The notes below the pieces were generated by a model that saw nothing but the letters and a program-made list of their open reading frames with translations, had not been told where the DNA came from and made no database searches. A stretch of 13,858 nt of DNA, from the NCBI GenBank assembly GCA_964556885.1, contig CAZKYP010000083.1, forward strand, positions 1 to 13,858, given 5' to 3'. Below are positions 1 through 6,743 of the stretch, one piece after another (position 1 is the stretch's first letter; every line of letters starts with the position of its first letter). The DNA is from CAZKYP01 sp964556885 (GTDB lineage: Bacteria; Planctomycetota; Phycisphaerae; Sedimentisphaerales; Anaerobacaceae). Made by a program: the position numbers and the translations under genes.

Positions 1-293
1 AGTCTAAGGTCGATGTCGATGAGGCACGGCGCTGCGGGCGTGAGGCGGTCAAGCTGGCTATGGAGCATGATAACGGCTCGGTGGCGATGAAGCGGCTGGG
101 CAACGGCAAGGACTATGCGGTAGAATTGTTCCGCACGGAGCTAAAGAACGTAGCCGAAAAGACCAAATCAATGCCGGACGAATTCATCAACGCTGACGGC
201 AACGGAGTGACTAAGGCATTTTTCGAATATGCCATGCCGTTAGTTGGCGGGCTTCCGAAGACCGAATATCTTGGTAATCAGCCGAGAGTGTGA
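1..293 (+). CDS. 6-phosphofructokinase, C-terminal fragment (5' end outside window)
   Basis: The reading frame is open from the window edge (first full codon at 3) to TGA at 291-293 and gives the last 96 residues of a glycolytic phosphofructokinase, which phosphorylates fructose 6-phosphate to fructose 1,6-bisphosphate in the cytoplasm. The recognisable part is the family's C-terminal pattern: a conserved Gly-Arg-Glu-Ala-Val helix, then VAEKTKSMPDEFIN, a GNGVT turn, and FFEYAMPLVGG near the end. The pattern resembles the pyrophosphate-dependent and mixed ATP/PPi subgroup more than the short E. coli PfkA type. The phosphoryl-donor residues lie upstream of the window, so ATP versus PPi use cannot be decided. 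The gene is convergent with ftsY, and no clear hairpin terminator lies between them. Assignment to the phosphofructokinase family is fairly sure; the subgroup is a guess. Confidence 0.75.
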   Translation, partial: SKVDVDEARRCGREAVKLAMEHDNGSVAMKRLGNGKDYAVELFRTELKNVAEKTKSMPDEFINADGNGVTKAFFEYAMPLVGGLPKTEYLGNQPRV

Positions 294-300
294 GGATAGA

Positions 301-328
301 ATACAGAACACAGAATACAGTACACAGG
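301..328. repeat. Four tandem 7-bp units between the phosphofructokinase gene and ftsY
   Basis: Four consecutive heptamers read ATACAGA, ACACAGA, ATACAGT and ACACAGG, an imperfect short tandem array with consensus AYACAGN. It begins 8 bp after the phosphofructokinase stop codon, in the spacer between two convergent genes. I see no hairpin in it. It may be a variable-number simple repeat or part of a dispersed intergenic element; one copy cannot tell which. Confidence 0.6.
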
Positions 329-356
329 AGATTGGAGAATTGAATCTAATCGACTG

Positions 357-1280
357 TTAGCTGAATAAGGCTTCGACGAAATTGGCGGGGTCGAATTCGG
401 CGATGTCTTCGGGCTTTTCGCCGAGGCCGACGAATTTGACGGGGATGTCGAGCTGGTCTTTGATTGCTATGACGATTCCGCCGCGAGCGGTGCCGTCGAG
501 CTTGGCGAGAAATATCCCCGTGACGTTAATCGCCTCGGTGAACAGTTTGGCCTGGGAGATTGCGTTCTGTCCGGTTGTGGCGTCGAGCACTAACAGCACT
601 TCGTTCGGGGCGCCGGGGATTTTGCGGGCCACTACATCGCGGATTTTGGTCAGTTGCTGCATCAGGTCCTTTTTCGTATGCAGCCGGCCCGCAGTATCGA
701 GAATAAGTATGTCGGCATTTCGTGCAATGGCGGCCTCACATGCGTCGAATGCGACGGCGGCCGGGTCGCTGCCGGTCTGGTGCTTGACGATTTGCACACC
801 GATTCGCTCGGCCCAGATGCTCAACTGCTCTACAGCAGCGGCACGGAATGTGTCACAGGCCGCAACAATGACCGTTTTTTTGTTTTTGTTAAATATGTAG
901 GCAAGTTTGGCGATGCTCGTGGTCTTGCCGGTGCCGTTGACGCCGGCGACGAGTACGACAGTAGGGCCGGTTTGGGCGGTTTGTAGCTGCCGGTCTCTGT
1001 GCGGCCAGTAATTTTTGATGTTCTCTTTGAGAAAAGGGATGATGTCATCGGTTGTCGAGATTTTCCGGCCGCGATAGGCCTCGCGCAGCTCGGTCATGAG
1101 CTTTTCGGTTGTTTCGACGCCGATATCGTCGCTTATCAGCGTTTCTTCGAGCTCGTCGAGCAGGTCTTCATCGATATTCCTGCCCAGGCTCAAAACCGAC
1201 GATAACGATGAGCTGATTTTACTACGGGTTTTATTTAGTCTGTCTTTGAAGTATTCAGCCGTTTTAGTAAAGAAACCCAT
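357..1280 (-). CDS. ftsY: Signal recognition particle receptor FtsY
   Basis: FtsY is the GTPase receptor that docks signal recognition particle-ribosome complexes at the membrane for co-translational insertion. The 307-residue product shows the N domain (about 1-95, helical) and the SRP-type G domain (about 100-307). Motifs in order are G1 GVNGTGKTT (113-121), the insertion-box DTFRAAA (143-149), G3 DTAGR (195-199), G4 AKLDG (259-263) followed by TARGG, and the closing GLGEKPEDIAEFDP (285-298). The protein starts almost directly at the N domain, with only a short basic amphipathic N-terminus and no long acidic A domain like that of E. coli. Such short FtsY forms are common, and the start helix probably gives lipid binding. 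ATG at 1280 is preceded by an AAAGG about 12 nt upstream, which is a long spacing. It is divergent from dnaA and convergent with the phosphofructokinase gene. Confidence 0.97.
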   Translation of the reverse strand: MGFFTKTAEYFKDRLNKTRSKISSSLSSVLSLGRNIDEDLLDELEETLISDDIGVETTEKLMTELREAYRGRKISTTDDIIPFLKENIKNYWPHRDRQLQTAQTGPTVVLVAGVNGTGKTTSIAKLAYIFNKNKKTVIVAACDTFRAAAVEQLSIWAERIGVQIVKHQTGSDPAAVAFDACEAAIARNADILILDTAGRLHTKKDLMQQLTKIRDVVARKIPGAPNEVLLVLDATTGQNAISQAKLFTEAINVTGIFLAKLDGTARGGIVIAIKDQLDIPVKFVGLGEKPEDIAEFDPANFVEALFS

Positions 1281-1347
1281 TTTGTTGTTTGCCTTTCGTT
1301 AAGAAATTAAATATGAGCGGAAATTGCCATTCTTATTTCGACAACGT

Positions 1348-1365
1348 TATCATAATATTGTGATA
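1348..1365. promoter_or_regulatory. 18-bp AT-rich palindrome, candidate operator between ftsY and dnaA
   Basis: TATCATAATATTGTGATA is symmetric at all but one pair of positions (8 of 9 pairs match; the odd pair is T opposite G). It lies 68 bp upstream of the ftsY start, and about 80 bp before the likely dnaA promoter. On the minus strand a weak promoter (TTGAAT, 16 bp, TACTAT) would place its -10 at the edge of this palindrome, so it could be a repressor site for ftsY. It could also be an origin element. Function is inferred from symmetry and position only. Confidence 0.4.
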
Positions 1366-1376
1366 GTACCGGGATT

Positions 1377-1385
1377 TGTGGAAAA
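1377..1385 (-). promoter_or_regulatory. DnaA box TTTTCCACA
   Basis: On the minus strand this reads TTTTCCACA, which fits the relaxed bacterial DnaA-box consensus TTWTNCACA. It lies in the ftsY-dnaA spacer about 165 bp upstream of dnaA. A single box would suit autoregulation better than a full replication origin, which usually has several boxes plus an AT-rich unwinding element. Confidence 0.45.
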
Positions 1386-1443
1386 TTCAAGTCCGGTCCG
1401 GATTTAATTTTATCTATTTTGCCATTGGGACCTTAAATTTTCT

Positions 1444-1472
1444 TTGACAAAACAGAGCTTTACAGTTAGATT
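1444..1472 (+). promoter_or_regulatory. Probable dnaA promoter (sigma70 type)
   Basis: A perfect -35 hexamer TTGACA (1444-1449) is followed after 17 bp by TAGATT (1467-1472), which matches four of six bases of the -10 consensus. Transcription would begin near 1479-1480 and leave a leader of about 70 nt before the GTG start. A one-mismatch DnaA box, TTTTACATA (1472-1480), overlaps the end of the -10 and the start point, as expected for DnaA autorepression. Confidence 0.5.
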
Positions 1473-1535
1473 TTTACATAGTTGAGAACCTTTTCTGATT
1501 TAATTTACGCGTAAATACTACAAGATGGGGATCCT

Positions 1536-1574
1536 ATGACAGGGACGTTGTGGTGGAAATTGCTTTTCGGATGA
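1536..1574 (+). CDS. Possible 12-codon leader ORF overlapping the dnaA start
   Basis: ATG at 1536 follows a purine-rich GATGGGG (1524-1530) at a good spacing of 5 nt and opens a 12-residue frame, MTGTLWWKLLFG. Its TGA stop (1572-1574) overlaps the internal in-frame dnaA ATG at 1571 as ATGA. This layout is typical of translational coupling. It would matter if dnaA really starts at 1571, which has no convincing Shine-Dalgarno of its own. It may also be chance, since the ORF is very short. Confidence 0.25.
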   Translation: MTGTLWWKLLFG

Positions 1575-2962
1575 GAACTCGATTCACAAAGGATGGTGGT
1601 GTTATAACACGCGAAGCTGAAGATATTTTCACAGATATACTTGAGCGAGTTAAAAGGCTCGATCCTGCCAATGTACGCAAATGGTTCGAGACGTTAACTG
1701 TTCGTCATTTCGACGGCGGCTCACTTATAATAGGTTGTCCCGATGAGGCGACCGTCCATTTTTTACATGACAAATGCAAAACCAGTTTCACCCGGGCCGC
1801 CCAGCAGGTCACCGGTCATCTTGTAACTGTGGGATTCAATATCGATTCCGGAGACAAGTCCCGGGACAAAGTTAAAGAATCTCAGGTCCGGTTCGGGGAG
1901 CCGGTTCTACAGAACGGACGCAAGATGGAGGCCCTGCGGCTTCATCCGGACTATACGTTCGATAATTTTGTCGTCGGGCCGAGCAATCGTCTTGCCCAGG
2001 CAAGCTGTATAGCGGTAAGCCAGTCGCCCGGAGACACATATAATCCGCTTTTTATCTACGGCAGCTCCGGGCTCGGAAAGACGCATCTGTTGCATGCTGT
2101 TTGCTTCGAATCTCAGCGAAAGTCCACCGATTTCCAGATACAATTCGTAAGCTGTGAGAATTTTGTCAATAAATTCATCAGGGCGATAGAAGAAGGGAAT
2201 CTTGCCGGCTTCCAGAGCCAGTTTCGTTCCGTTGATATGCTTGTAATCGATGATGTTCAATTCCTGCGCGAACGTGAGCATAGCCAGGAGGAATTTTTCC
2301 ATACCTTCAACGCACTTTATAATAATGGCAGGCAAATCATACTTAGTGCCGACGGCCCGCCGAGCAAGATACCTTCGCTCGAAGAGCGTCTTATCAGCAG
2401 GTTCAACTGGGGCCTGGTAACAAGAATTGATCCGCCCAGTTACGAAACTCGTGTGGCAATCCTGCAGAAAAAGGCACACCTTCGCGGGATTGAGATTTCC
2501 GATGAAATAGCAGGATATGTCGCCAGAAAGGTCCAGGCGAACATCAGGGAGTTGGAAGGGGCGTTGACGGCCATTTATGCCGTGGCGACCACCACCGGTA
2601 AAAAAATCGACCTCGAACTGGCACAAACCGCTTTGAGCGGGCAAATCGAAGCGTCCGTCAGGCATATAAGTATCACGGATATTATCCAGGTAGTAACCAG
2701 CCATTTCGATGTGCGGCTCACCGATTTACTGAGTAAAAAGCGCAGCCAGAGTATTACCGAGCCGCGACAGATTTGTATGTATCTGGCAAGAAACCTCACC
2801 AGGCACAGCCTCGAAGAAATCGGCGGCCACCTCGGGGGCAGAGACCATACTACCGTAATGCACGCCTGCAGCAAGATAAGTCAGTACAAGGATGAAGATC
2901 CGAAAATGGATTCGTTGTTAAAGGACTTGACGAAACGAATTACCCAGCCTACTCCGGGGTAA
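1550..2962 (+). CDS. dnaA: Chromosomal replication initiator DnaA
   Basis: DnaA binds DnaA boxes, forms an ATP-dependent filament and opens the replication origin. From GTG 1550 the product has 470 residues: domain I (about 22-100), a short linker, an AAA+ domain (about 130-345) and a DNA-binding domain IV (about 370-465). Visible motifs are Walker A GSSGLGKT (171-178), Walker B LVIDD (231-235), the arginine finger in RLISRF (R284), sensor II RELEGAL (R333), and the DnaA signature GGRDHTTVMHA (429-439). The sensor-1 loop reads SADGPPSKIP where most family members have SDRPP or SDRYP, so a usually conserved Arg is Gly. Three starts are possible: GTG 1550 (AGGGA 4 nt upstream), GTG 1553 (AGGGA 7 nt upstream, better spaced) and ATG 1571. 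About 20 residues precede domain I whichever GTG is used. Identity is certain; the exact start is not. Confidence 0.97.
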   Translation: MVEIAFRMRTRFTKDGGVITREAEDIFTDILERVKRLDPANVRKWFETLTVRHFDGGSLIIGCPDEATVHFLHDKCKTSFTRAAQQVTGHLVTVGFNIDSGDKSRDKVKESQVRFGEPVLQNGRKMEALRLHPDYTFDNFVVGPSNRLAQASCIAVSQSPGDTYNPLFIYGSSGLGKTHLLHAVCFESQRKSTDFQIQFVSCENFVNKFIRAIEEGNLAGFQSQFRSVDMLVIDDVQFLREREHSQEEFFHTFNALYNNGRQIILSADGPPSKIPSLEERLISRFNWGLVTRIDPPSYETRVAILQKKAHLRGIEISDEIAGYVARKVQANIRELEGALTAIYAVATTTGKKIDLELAQTALSGQIEASVRHISITDIIQVVTSHFDVRLTDLLSKKRSQSITEPRQICMYLARNLTRHSLEEIGGHLGGRDHTTVMHACSKISQYKDEDPKMDSLLKDLTKRITQPTPG

Positions 2963-2979
2963 AAGCGATACCGTTTTTT
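2955..2979 (+). terminator. Weak candidate terminator after dnaA
   Basis: A short stem GGTA/TACC (2958-2961 with 2969-2972), with an outer C-G pair across a bulge, is followed directly by six T (2974-2979). The stem begins in the dnaA stop codon region and the T-tract runs into the stop codon of the convergent treT. The stem is weak, so this is offered mainly because of the T-run and its place between two convergent genes only 15 bp apart. Confidence 0.25.
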
Positions 2980-4186
2980 AGTTGTTTATCACGGCGTTCA
3001 ACATGTCCAGATAATCCGACAGCAGCCGTGTTATCAGGAATTCGTTTCTTACCTTTTCCCTGGCTTTTTGGCCCATGTCTTTTGCATGGTCGGGATTTTT
3101 CAGTATGTGGACAATTCGTTCCGCAAAGCCTTCTATGTCGTGCGGGCCAAGTAGGTATCCGCTATCGCCGTTGTTGATTTGTAACGGTATTCCTCCAACA
3201 TTGGAGGCGACAACCGGTGTACCTTTCCACAGAGCTTCAGTGACCGACAGGCAGAAACCTTCTTTCGTTGATTTCTGGATTACGACACTCGAAAATTTCT
3301 GAATGGAATTTACCAGCGTATCATTATTGCCGACAATGAATAACACATCACCTTTGTCGACGTATTCTTTCGCCTGACGATATGTCTTTGTATACATCTG
3401 GACGCCTTCAGGGTCATCGCCGGCGAGGTTGTAACAAAAGATCAGACGGCAATCGATTTTTTCCTTTACGTGTTTAAATACTTCAAGCACGCCTTCCGGG
3501 TCTTTCCATGGATCGAGCCGTGAGACCTGAGTGATAATCGGTTTGTCTTTTGGGATGCCAGCTTTTTCTATGTACTCCATCACGGTTTCTTCGGGTAACT
3601 CGATGTTTTTGCTGTTCAACGGATTTATAGCCGGGCATATCAATCGTTGATCTACCGGTATATCTTTATAATACTTTTCGCTCGAGACTACGATTTGGTC
3701 GTACTTGAGCAGGAAACCCGTCAGGAAGTCCCAAAGCTCCTGGTTCGGTTCGGTCAGGTCGATATGACAGCGCCATATCCAGGGCTGGCGTTTTCTGTAC
3801 GATCTTATAAGAGCAAGCGGCTGAGGATCGTGGACAATAACACAGTCATGGTCGAAATGATTGAATCTTGAATAATTGCCGTTGATCCGAAGGTAAAGCT
3901 CCTTGATATCTTCCGTCAGATCGATATCCGCACCCTGGAGTGCATTATGGAAACTTTTCGTAATCTCGAAAAAGTTGGGAGTTCCGTGCAGAATTCTCCA
4001 GCCGGTATCGATACCGACGTCATTCATGAGCATAACCAGCGAATATAAAATCTCTGCAACACCGCCGCCCATATAGGTACTGTTGACATGGACGATATGT
4101 TTGCCGTATAGGCCTCTCGCTCTGGCGTAGATTTCTGCTAATGTTTTGTCGGGTACGATCTTACGGAAATTCTCTAAGCTTAACAT
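2978..4186 (-). CDS. treT: Trehalose synthase, TreT-type GT4 glycosyltransferase
   Basis: The 402-residue product matches the TreT family (retaining GT4), which transfers glucose from a nucleotide sugar (ADP- or UDP-glucose) to glucose to give trehalose in one step. The N-terminal half carries the typical HVNSTYMGGGVAEIL (33-47), an HDPQP segment (119-123) and WRCHIDL (138-144). The C-terminal Rossmann half carries VSRLDPWKDP (221-230), with the basic residue that binds donor phosphate, and the EX7E motif from E309 to E317 in KEGFCLSVTEAL. Length is normal for the family. No signal peptide or membrane segment is seen, so it is cytoplasmic. ATG at 4186 lies 6 bp after the otsAB stop. Its strong Shine-Dalgarno GGGAGG is formed by the last codons of otsAB, which points to translational coupling. 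A related alternative is trehalose phosphorylase of the same fold. Confidence 0.8.
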   Translation of the reverse strand: MLSLENFRKIVPDKTLAEIYARARGLYGKHIVHVNSTYMGGGVAEILYSLVMLMNDVGIDTGWRILHGTPNFFEITKSFHNALQGADIDLTEDIKELYLRINGNYSRFNHFDHDCVIVHDPQPLALIRSYRKRQPWIWRCHIDLTEPNQELWDFLTGFLLKYDQIVVSSEKYYKDIPVDQRLICPAINPLNSKNIELPEETVMEYIEKAGIPKDKPIITQVSRLDPWKDPEGVLEVFKHVKEKIDCRLIFCYNLAGDDPEGVQMYTKTYRQAKEYVDKGDVLFIVGNNDTLVNSIQKFSSVVIQKSTKEGFCLSVTEALWKGTPVVASNVGGIPLQINNGDSGYLLGPHDIEGFAERIVHILKNPDHAKDMGQKAREKVRNEFLITRLLSDYLDMLNAVINN

Positions 4187-4192
4187 ATAGAA

Positions 4193-6379
4193 TTAACCTC
4201 CCAATAGTTCGTTCAACAATAATCTGAATTCCGGAACACTGTCCACGTTGAATCGGGCCTTGGATATACCAATCCCTATTTTTATCGAATATGCTTTTTT
4301 CGGCATGGCGGCGAATAATTCTTCATCGGTATAGTCGTCACCGGCTGCCGTGATGAAGTCCCATTTTCCTTTTTCAAGCCAGCGTTCGGCCGCTCTGCCT
4401 TTATTGATTCCTAATTGTCTAATCTCTAAAATCTTGCTTCCCTCGAATACACCGACGTCGAGATTGGCCGTAAGGTCCAGTACCGCACCTCTGAGTTCCT
4501 GAGTCCTGACGTATGCCAGTTCCGGCTCTGCACGACGGTAGTGCCAGACGAGAGAGAAATCTTTCTCCTCGACGAGAGAGCCGGGTGTTCGATCGGAGTA
4601 GAGTTCAAGGATGGGTTTTATTACCTGTTTCCATTCGGTTGTTGATATTGGTTCTATATGGTTCCACTGGCCGTTTTCATCTTTTGTCCAGGCGCCGTGC
4701 TCTGCAATCAGCCGGATATTTAGATTTCCAAGCCAGTCTTCCAGCGTTTGTTTGTCTCTGCCGCTTATTACGATAACGGTATTTTTCTTGTCATCGGATA
4801 GTTGTTTAAGCAGAGATAATATTTTGTCGTCCGGTCCGGCCTGTACGGGTTTGTCTCGAAATCCGACCAATGTGCCGTCGTAGTCGAGTAAGAATAATCT
4901 CCTGAGGGCCCGGGTGTACTGTTCCTTCATTTCCTGTCTTGCGGCATTTGATAATTTATGAACAGAGAATTCGTCCTGGACCTTTTGTAGTTCTGCAAGG
5001 GCCTCGATAAAATCGTTGCTCCATCTCGAAATGTTATATCTTTGAAGCCTTTGCTGCATAATTTGATTTCGTTCCACTTGTTCTGGAAGAGGCATCTCAA
5101 GGGCTTCTTTGATGGCATTCACTATTTCTCTTTTGTTATTTGCATTGACTATCAATGCTTCACCGAGCTCACTGGCCGCTCCGGTCATTTCTCCGAGTAT
5201 CAATACTCCGTTGCCTTCCGTCTTGCTGGCTACGAACTCTTTTGCTATGAGGTTCATGCCGTCCCGTAAGGGTGTCACCAGGGCCACATCGGCGATGTGA
5301 TAAAGGGCTGTTATCTGCTGGAAGTGTAAAAACCGGTATAGATACCATACGGGCATATAACCGATGGAGCCGTGTTCGCCGTTTACTCTTCCGACGAGGC
5401 GTTCCAGTTTATCTCTGAGCATCTGGTAATCTTCGACGCCAGTACGTGAAGGCACGGCCACGATTATCAGAGTGACTTTGCCTTTATATTCGGTATTTTC
5501 CGACAGGAATAAATCAAATGCTTCGAGACGCTCTATTATCCCCTTCGTATAATCCAGCCTGTCTATGGAAATGATAATTTTGCGTTTTCCTATTTTCGCT
5601 ACTATTTTGTCCACTTCTCTTTTGACATCCGGCTCGTTCGCCGCCTGAGCGTATTTTTCGTATGCAATTCCCATGGGAAATGCATCGACCCTGACAATTC
5701 GATTATTTACATGCAGTTTGCCTAATGTGTGCTCAATGCCGACTATCCGGCAGACGCTGCTGAGAAAGTGACGTACGTAATCATAGGTGTGAAATCCTAT
5801 CAGGTCGGCCCCCAACAGGCCGTGAAGAATTTCTTCCCGCCATGGCAGAAGCCGGAAAAGTTCAAATGACGGCCAGGGTATATGCAGAAAAAAACCAATT
5901 CCCAGGTCCGGAATGTGTTCCCTGAGAAGCGATGGAAGCAGCATTAATTGATAGTCATGAATCCAGATGCTGTCCCCGGGTTTGGCTGTTTTTAATATTT
6001 CTTTACAGAAAGTCTCATTTACCTGCTTGTATGTTTCCCAGTAGCGGTCTTCCCATACGACACGGGTTGGAAAGTAGTGAAAAAGGGGCCAGATTATCTT
6101 GTTGCAGAATCCCAGATAGTATTCATTGATCTGCTTTTTGGACAGAAATACCGGGAGGCAGTTTTCAGTTGAGAGTTTGTCTCTGATTCGATTCTTACTT
6201 TCAGTCGTCAGTTTTTCATTGGTTATTCCCGGCCATCCAATCCATATTCGTTCAATGGATTCCGGCAGTGAGGAAAGACCGACAGCAAGTCCTCCCGGGC
6301 TTGGACGAAAATGAAAATCATCCGCTGATTTTGTTATATTGAACGGCAGTCTGTTGGCGATTACAAGCAATCGTCCCAT
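4193..6379 (-). CDS. otsAB: Bifunctional trehalose-6-phosphate synthase/phosphatase (OtsA-OtsB fusion)
   Basis: The 728-residue product fuses both steps of the OtsA-OtsB pathway: a GT20 trehalose-6-phosphate synthase (about 1-465) and a HAD-type phosphatase (about 490-728). Synthase marks are NRLPFN (9-14), SPGGLAVGL (27-35) for glucose-6-phosphate binding, HDYQLMLLP (141-149), LHIPWPS (165-171), SIDRLDYTKG (271-280; R274 and K279 contact donor phosphates) and PLRDGMNLIAKEFVA (370-384). Phosphatase marks are LDYDGT (498-503; nucleophile D499 and acid/base D501), SGRDKQTLE (539-547), AEHGAW (559-564), NKGRAAERWL (659-668) and GDDYTDEE (680-687). Both halves keep their key residues, so both should be active. 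Fusion in this order is the rule in plants and fungi and known in some bacteria. The start ATG 6379 has AAAGGA 6 nt upstream. It is first in an operon with treT. Trehalose probably serves as osmoprotectant or stress solute. Confidence 0.93.
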   Translation of the reverse strand: MGRLLVIANRLPFNITKSADDFHFRPSPGGLAVGLSSLPESIERIWIGWPGITNEKLTTESKNRIRDKLSTENCLPVFLSKKQINEYYLGFCNKIIWPLFHYFPTRVVWEDRYWETYKQVNETFCKEILKTAKPGDSIWIHDYQLMLLPSLLREHIPDLGIGFFLHIPWPSFELFRLLPWREEILHGLLGADLIGFHTYDYVRHFLSSVCRIVGIEHTLGKLHVNNRIVRVDAFPMGIAYEKYAQAANEPDVKREVDKIVAKIGKRKIIISIDRLDYTKGIIERLEAFDLFLSENTEYKGKVTLIIVAVPSRTGVEDYQMLRDKLERLVGRVNGEHGSIGYMPVWYLYRFLHFQQITALYHIADVALVTPLRDGMNLIAKEFVASKTEGNGVLILGEMTGAASELGEALIVNANNKREIVNAIKEALEMPLPEQVERNQIMQQRLQRYNISRWSNDFIEALAELQKVQDEFSVHKLSNAARQEMKEQYTRALRRLFLLDYDGTLVGFRDKPVQAGPDDKILSLLKQLSDDKKNTVIVISGRDKQTLEDWLGNLNIRLIAEHGAWTKDENGQWNHIEPISTTEWKQVIKPILELYSDRTPGSLVEEKDFSLVWHYRRAEPELAYVRTQELRGAVLDLTANLDVGVFEGSKILEIRQLGINKGRAAERWLEKGKWDFITAAGDDYTDEELFAAMPKKAYSIKIGIGISKARFNVDSVPEFRLLLNELLGG

Positions 6380-6385
6380 TCACAA

Positions 6386-6429
6386 TCCTTTCTATAAACC
6401 GTTTATAACAAACGTGCGAGTATTATCAA
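6386..6429 (-). promoter_or_regulatory. Promoter and ribosome binding site of the otsAB-treT operon
   Basis: On the minus strand a -35 TTGATA (6429-6424) and a -10 TATAAA (6407-6402), each matching five of six consensus bases, are separated by 16 bp. The Shine-Dalgarno AAAGGA (6391-6386) lies 6 nt before the otsAB ATG. The predicted transcription start is near 6395, so the leader is very short, about 16 nt. Confidence 0.55.
6393..6407. promoter_or_regulatory. Perfect 15-bp palindrome, candidate LacI-family operator
   Basis: TATAAAC-C-GTTTATA has two perfect 7-bp arms around one base. Its AAACCGTTT core resembles operators of LacI/GalR-family sugar repressors. It covers the -10 and start point of the otsAB promoter, where a bound repressor would block transcription. 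No LacI-family gene lies in the window, so the regulator is unknown. Confidence 0.5.
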
Positions 6430-6440
6430 GGTTAAATATT

Positions 6441-6618
6441 AGAACTCATCTCAAAACATCTTTCTACTGCGATTGGCTGCAAATTCCGTGGGTCTGCGTT
6501 GTCGGTGAAAAAGGTTCTCGATGTGCCTGAAGCACGCCTCCGAGCCTTTTCCACCTCCAGCCTTGACCACGAAATTTTCGCTCAATCTCGTTACAAAACA
6601 GGTTTTGGAATGAGTTCT
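6441..6618. repeat. 178-bp imperfect inverted-repeat element, MITE-like
   Basis: The left end AGAACTCATCTCAAAAC and the right end GTTTTGGAATGAGTTCT are inverted copies with 9 plus 6 matched bases out of 17. Complementarity continues inward with small gaps: GATTG, AAATT and CGTGG blocks pair, then GGTG/AAAAGG pairs with CCTTTT/CCACC. The centre is a hairpin with GGTTC/GAGCC and GTGC/GCAC stems around CTGAA. The whole could fold as one long hairpin. It has no coding capacity for a transposase. This fits a non-autonomous miniature element or a dispersed palindromic repeat. A five-base GTTAA occurs on both flanks (6431-6435 and 6620-6624), but its unequal distance from the ends makes a target duplication doubtful. 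Confidence 0.55.
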
Positions 6619-6691
6619 TGTTAAGACGATACGTCCGGGATTAAGCCGGTGAAATACCGGAAGAATTTTTGGAGTGGTTAATGCAGAATTA

Positions 6692-6735
6692 TGCTATAAT
6701 ATTCAATCTATCGTTTAGTAGTGTTTTTTAAGGGA
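6692..6735 (+). promoter_or_regulatory. Extended -10 promoter and ribosome binding site of the GT4-like gene
   Basis: TGCTATAAT (6692-6700) is a perfect extended -10 element (TGn followed by TATAAT). No good -35 lies at the usual distance, which extended -10 promoters can tolerate. AAGGGA (6730-6735) is the Shine-Dalgarno, 8 nt before the TTG start at 6744, and it supports this rare start codon. Confidence 0.55.
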
Positions 6736-6743
6736 CGGGCGAA

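Larger units (their letters stand above)
6380..6743. other. 364-bp divergent intergenic region
   Basis: This gap separates otsAB (minus) from the GT4-like gene (plus). It holds the otsAB promoter and palindrome at the left end, a 178-bp imperfect palindromic element (6441-6618), a small perfect hairpin CCGGT-GAAAT-ACCGG (6646-6660), and an extended -10 promoter for the right gene (6692-6700). I see no credible protein-coding gene in it. Confidence 0.7.

Noticed and set aside
382..900. 172-codon open frame on the plus strand inside ftsY
   Set aside because: Antisense to the SRP GTPase motifs of ftsY, with no domain of its own.
1281..1549. Full replication origin in the ftsY-dnaA spacer
   Set aside because: Only one consensus-type DnaA box and one near match are visible. 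This is too few for a confident origin call without GC-skew data.
1907..2704. 265-codon open frame on the minus strand inside dnaA
   Set aside because: It lies fully antisense to the well-conserved AAA+ region of dnaA, and its translation shows no recognisable domain. Codon structure of dnaA explains it.
6339..6530. 63-codon open frame across the otsAB start and the palindromic element
   Set aside because: It starts inside otsAB in antisense and runs into a palindromic spacer, with no ribosome binding site and no protein-like pattern.
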